The notes beneath the pieces are model-generated. The model had not been told where the DNA came from and did not search any database. It saw only the letters and a list, made by a program, of their open reading frames with translations. 38,266 bases of DNA. Source: a virus. The stretch lies in IMG/VR virus record IMGVR_UViG_3300025914_000026, positions 1 through 38,266 of that record; one strand, given 5' to 3'. Below, piece by piece: positions 35,488 through 38,266 of the stretch (positions are counted from its first letter, which is position 1; each line of letters begins with the position of its first letter). A program made the position numbers and the translations under genes.

Positions 35488-35579
35488 CACCATCTCCTCC
35501 TCACCCAATGTATAGCAGCAGCTATAAGGGTGAAAGCTAGTATCCATAGACCGAGTTCAACGAGGGTGGGACCGGTCAT
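35487..35579 (-). CDS. tiny membrane peptide (30 aa)
   Basis: MTGPTLVELGLWILAFTLIA continued by AAIHWVRRRW: one membrane helix with a basic C-terminus. Start overlaps the upstream stop (ATGA); stop overlaps the next ATG (TGATG). The tail codons encode the ribosome site of the next gene, a clear coupling design. Confidence 0.6.
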   Translation of the reverse strand: MTGPTLVELGLWILAFTLIAAAIHWVRRRW

Positions 35580-35938
35580 GCTTCACCGATCGGAAGGGAG
35601 CGGATAGCAGCGCGCAGAGCCTCAAGCTCTTCCCCATAGGTCGGGCCGCTGTACAGATGATCATGCGCCAGCGCGAAGCTGAACACGCTAGTCAGGTGCG
35701 GGTCGCATTCGTCCAGCTTGGCGACCAGCGCGACCGCTGCCTCTCTGACCCTCTCGGCAGTTGTTTGCGTTTTCTGCAAAGAAGTCGACTCTCTGACCCT
35801 CTCGGCTTCGGACGCACGATGGCGGGCGAAAGCTTGGACGAGCAGGGGATATGCGGGGCCGCCCTCGTTGAAGAACGGTTTAGCCGCATCGTAATCCGCC
35901 TGCGTCGGCGTCACCTCCACTATAGATAGATCAGACAT
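35576..35938 (-). CDS. hypothetical helical protein (120 aa)
   Basis: ATG 35938 has AAGGA about 8 bases upstream. Begins MSDLSIVEVTPTQADYDAAK. The middle carries AERVRE twice, 16 residues apart, coded by an 18-base direct repeat. The end (HDHLYSGPTYGEELEALRAA) is helical. Function unknown. Confidence 0.7.
   Translation of the reverse strand: MSDLSIVEVTPTQADYDAAKPFFNEGGPAYPLLVQAFARHRASEAERVRESTSLQKTQTTAERVREAAVALVAKLDECDPHLTSVFSFALAHDHLYSGPTYGEELEALRAAIRSLPIGEA
35741..35806 (-). repeat. 18-base direct repeat within a gene
   Basis: The plus-strand sequence CTCTCTGACCCTCTCGGC occurs at 35741-35758 and 35789-35806, 48 bases (16 codons) apart and in frame. It encodes the doubled AERVRE of the 120-residue protein. 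Exact identity suggests a recent internal duplication. Confidence 0.8.
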
Positions 35939-36503
35939 TGGTGGGATCCTTGCTAACGGGGTCGGCAGGCTCGGCTCCGAACAGGTTGAAGCGCATGCGG
36001 AGCACCCTCGCGCGCTTGCGGCGTCCAGCGATGTCATCCGGGTATTTCAGGTCCATGATCTCGTTCAACTCGGTGTCGGTTTCTACGGAGGTAAGCATGT
36101 CCACCTCCATCCGGTCGAGCGGCTTGCGCCACCATCCGAGCGCGACGATCGGCGGGAACATCTTACTGCGGAATCCACCGCACTTGCGGCACCATGCCGA
36201 GCCGTTGGTGTACGTCCCGAACCGGACATGCTGGCGACCCCAAACATGGTCGCACATGAACTCGCTCTGATATTGAGCGAACGCCTCGATCTCCGCATCC
36301 GCGATCGTCGGTCCTTCTCCTCGAATGAATGTGCCGCGTGGAAACGCCTCAAAGAACGGTGTCGCTGGAATGATGCCGTGCCCCCACTGGACGATGCAAT
36401 CATCGGGCCACGCGCATGCTGGCTCATACTCAGTTTCGGTGCCGAGCAAGGCTGAGAGGCGGTGTTCAGCCGTCCCCTCGATGTGGTGAGCTGCGATCCT
36501 CAT
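35931..36503 (-). CDS. hypothetical protein with CxxC and DUF-like features (190 aa)
   Basis: ATG 36503 overlaps the upstream stop (TGATG). Contains RIAAHHIEGTAEHRLSALLG, acidic middle parts, and SAWCRKCGGFRSKMFPP, a CxxC that could join Cys residues in EFMCDHVWG and CAWPDDC as a metal site. The C-terminal part (RMEVDMLTSVETDTELNEIM) is helical. No family recognised. Confidence 0.72.
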   Translation of the reverse strand: MRIAAHHIEGTAEHRLSALLGTETEYEPACAWPDDCIVQWGHGIIPATPFFEAFPRGTFIRGEGPTIADAEIEAFAQYQSEFMCDHVWGRQHVRFGTYTNGSAWCRKCGGFRSKMFPPIVALGWWRKPLDRMEVDMLTSVETDTELNEIMDLKYPDDIAGRRKRARVLRMRFNLFGAEPADPVSKDPTNV

Positions 36504-36955
36504 CACTCTTCCCCTGGTATCGGCGCTACGTCGAGCATGGCGGAGAGCGTAGTCTGCTTCGGCGGAACAGCTTCATCAAACGGCGACTGCCCGACCGTGA
36601 TTTTCCCGTTGCGATGAGCGACCAGCCAGCGCCCGTCAGGCCAGCATACGGTGAAATCGTCGTCGTCCAGATCGACCGTAAACCCGTCGTCGAGCGACAC
36701 CGTCTCCTTTGCTGGCTGCTGTGCAAAGGCGAGCAGGACTGCATCAGCGCGGCGCTTGTTGCGCTCCGCGCTGACGTATTCGTTGGCGTCCTCGTTGCTC
36801 TCAAACTCCATCGGCTCTGCACCGGGAAGCCTAAGGGTATACGTAGCTTCACCATCGACCAGCCTAGTTAGTCGGATGCTATAGCCGAAATCCTCATCGG
36901 CGTTGCGTATCGCATCGGTCACAGCCGCCCGCGCTCGTTCAGCATCATCCTTCAT
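36503..36955 (-). CDS. hypothetical protein (150 aa)
   Basis: Starts MKDDAERARAAVTDAIRNAD. Beta-rich centre (YSIRLTRLVDGEATYTLRLP) followed by SLDDGFTVDLDDDDFTVCWP, an acidic repeat-like stretch. Function unknown. Overlaps the upstream gene by 11 bases. Confidence 0.7.
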   Translation of the reverse strand: MKDDAERARAAVTDAIRNADEDFGYSIRLTRLVDGEATYTLRLPGAEPMEFESNEDANEYVSAERNKRRADAVLLAFAQQPAKETVSLDDGFTVDLDDDDFTVCWPDGRWLVAHRNGKITVGQSPFDEAVPPKQTTLSAMLDVAPIPGEE

Positions 36956-37463
36956 GGGGCGCTCCTAGTGTTGCGAGGGCGGCTTTAGCTTTGTCGTAAA
37001 AGCCGTTCTTCCACGCATCGTTCATCACAGCAGCGGGATCGTCTGGCCATCCGGGCATTTCGGCGCTTGGATCCGTGCGCGCGTCCCACTCCCGGAAGAT
37101 AATCTCCAGCGCCTCCCGTACCTCATCCCCCTGCGCGGCTACGGGGGTGGAGAGGGCGGCGTTCATGGCCTCTGCTACACTGATAGCAAGCGAGTCTCCG
37201 TCTACCCGGTTGACTGGCACAACCTGAAACGTGTTGTGATCGTCCACGTCGACAACATGATCGCCCGATGCCGAATAGCGCTCCCCCACCACCGGCTTGA
37301 CGTGGAAGGCTTCTAGTCTGTCTGCGGCGATGAGGTGCGAAACCGCAGCGACAACATCGTCAGTGCGATAGTAGGTTTGTGGACCCGCTACCTTCGTCAA
37401 CGCCTGTCCGATCAGGTCCGCAAGCGCTCGATCATCTGTGTTCATCGGGGTGTCCTCGCTCAC
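36945..37463 (-). CDS. hypothetical protein (172 aa)
   Basis: ATG 37463 overlaps the upstream stop (ATGA); a second ATG at 37445 is possible. The sequence has DDRALADLIGQALTKVAGPQ, YRTDDVVAAVSHLIAADRLE, and the C-terminal EALEIIFREWDARTDPSAEM and NDAWKNGFYDKAKAALATLG. It looks like a small phage adapter protein with helical ends; function unknown. Confidence 0.7.
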   Translation of the reverse strand: MSEDTPMNTDDRALADLIGQALTKVAGPQTYYRTDDVVAAVSHLIAADRLEAFHVKPVVGERYSASGDHVVDVDDHNTFQVVPVNRVDGDSLAISVAEAMNAALSTPVAAQGDEVREALEIIFREWDARTDPSAEMPGWPDDPAAVMNDAWKNGFYDKAKAALATLGAPHEG

Positions 37464-37696
37464 TTGCTCGCTTCCTTCTGTAGGTGGGTGCGGACAAACT
37501 CGCGGACCTGTTCGGCCAGTTCGTTTGCGCGATGCAGATCATCCGTTATGGCCTTCGCCTCATCGGGGCTTATCCGGGGCCATTTGCTGTGATCGGGGCC
37601 AGCGCGCCGCGCCTCACGCAGAATCGCATAGCCCTCAGTGCCGAACGTACCTGCGATGCTCGTCAGCTTGGACGCTATCGTGGGGATGGAGGTCAT
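37460..37696 (-). CDS. helical hypothetical protein (78 aa)
   Basis: ATGA-coupled at both ends. MTSIPTIASKLTSIAGTFGT, then ISPDEAKAITDDLHRANELA and EQVREFVRTHLQKEASK: mostly helices. No family recognised. Confidence 0.7.
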   Translation of the reverse strand: MTSIPTIASKLTSIAGTFGTEGYAILREARRAGPDHSKWPRISPDEAKAITDDLHRANELAEQVREFVRTHLQKEASK

Positions 37697-38133
37697 GCCG
37701 CACCACCTTGGGCGATGTCCTTCGGACCCGCGCTGTCGCCTACGGTCGAGCCGGTTCCCGTCTCGCCGGCTTTGCCGCTTCCATCGCTATCGCGTCCGAA
37801 CAATTCGTGCGCTCGTTCGAATATCGGGAAGGTCCACCCGTCCTCGCCGTTATCGACAGCATCCATGTAGCTTAGGATGTCCCCAAGGGTTTCCATGAGC
37901 GCGGCGCTGTCTTCACCCGTAAGGCGCCAGATGGTTGGCCACGCACCCTGCTCAAAGGCATCTGCCTTGTGATTGTAAACGCTGGCCAAGGCAGTGGCTA
38001 AATGGGCCACAACGCGGCATTGAGATACCACCTGCGGCAAGTCGCGCGAGGGATCGAAGCCCGAAGGGTGATGACCCGCAGGGTCATCATTCACGAGAGC
38101 CCGGTCGGGCACCGACGCGCCGGAATTATCCAT
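37693..38133 (-). CDS. hypothetical protein (146 aa)
   Basis: The N-terminal 35 residues are polar and probably flexible; the core VVSQCRVVAHLATALASVYN, then GEDSAALMETLGDILSYMDA, is helical, and the tail is Gly/Ser/Asp-rich. ATG 38133 lies 8 bases inside the end of the partial upstream gene. Function unknown. Confidence 0.68.
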   Translation of the reverse strand: MDNSGASVPDRALVNDDPAGHHPSGFDPSRDLPQVVSQCRVVAHLATALASVYNHKADAFEQGAWPTIWRLTGEDSAALMETLGDILSYMDAVDNGEDGWTFPIFERAHELFGRDSDGSGKAGETGTGSTVGDSAGPKDIAQGGAA

Positions 38134-38266
38134 GGCTTTTCATATCCTTATCCATGTCAGGGGAAGGTGAAGGGGGTGTGGCCCACGACATGCGCGACAG
38201 AGCAACGCGCTCATCATCGATCGCGGTGGCCGGCAGCCCAAAGTCACCAGGGTGGGCAAGCGGTTG
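38126..38266 (-). CDS. partial gene at the right edge
   Basis: The 3' end of an open frame that enters from beyond the window: 46 visible residues starting QPLAHPGDFGLPATAIDDER and ending DMDKDMKSHG before TAA at 38126. It overlaps the next start by 8 bases, the usual operon spacing here. Too short to assign. Confidence 0.5.
   Translation of the reverse strand, partial: QPLAHPGDFGLPATAIDDERVALSRMSWATPPSPSPDMDKDMKSHG

Noticed and set aside
1-38266. CRISPR arrays or anti-CRISPR/defence islands
   Set aside because: No regularly spaced direct repeats and no recognisable Cas, restriction or abortive-infection genes besides the orphan methyltransferase and HNH proteins.

Overview
The window is most of an integrated temperate phage (prophage) in a high-GC alphaproteobacterium. 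A sphingomonad host is my best guess, from the GC-rich codon use, the frequent GTG starts and the character of the small secreted proteins; this is inference, since no host gene other than one tRNA is visible. The left boundary is a complete tRNA-Val(CAC) gene at 42-116, followed directly by a tyrosine integrase. The right attachment site is not seen, and the last gene runs off the right edge, so the prophage continues beyond the window.

The layout is lambda/P22-like. (1) About 138-7276, minus strand: a leftward early operon starting at a promoter/operator near 7305-7354. It carries many tiny, translationally coupled genes, an ERF-type annealing protein, SSB, a DUF968-like HNH protein, a NinB-like protein and the integrase. 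(2) About 7393-9164: the immunity region, with a Rap1a/Tai-like secreted protein, a small secreted basic protein, a lipoprotein, an XRE repressor without a cleavage domain, and a divergent Cro-like gene. Four copies of one 15-bp dyad, AGTGC-N5-GCACT, lie as two pairs, each with 26-bp centre spacing, over the leftward and rightward promoters. This makes a complete OL/OR-type circuit. (3) 9164-15065, plus strand: rightward early genes, including a DNA methyltransferase, a RusA-like resolvase, a possible origin with two inverted DnaA boxes, a DnaB helicase, a DUF1376 replication protein and, last, a NusG-like protein where lambda has its Q antiterminator.

(4) 15308-31275, plus strand: the late operon in P22 order: terminase small and large subunits, portal, scaffold, P22-type coat, gp4-like and gp10-like tail-hub genes, a fibre, a GNAT-like protein and three ejection proteins, one with a transglycosylase domain. 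The virion should be a short-tailed podovirus. The gp10-like gene appears to be split by an inserted lectin-like adhesin module. (5) 31632-34734: lysis genes (holin-like membrane proteins, endolysin, overlapping i-/o-spanins), interrupted by an HNH-AP2 homing endonuclease gene on the opposite strand. (6) 34791-38266, minus strand: a leftward operon of about eleven small, mostly unrecognised genes, entering from beyond the right edge.

Three genes (the Cro-like gene and two opposite-strand single genes) share a promoter geometry that would put transcription start exactly on the start codon, suggesting leaderless mRNAs. All functions are inferred from sequence reading alone; no database search was possible.
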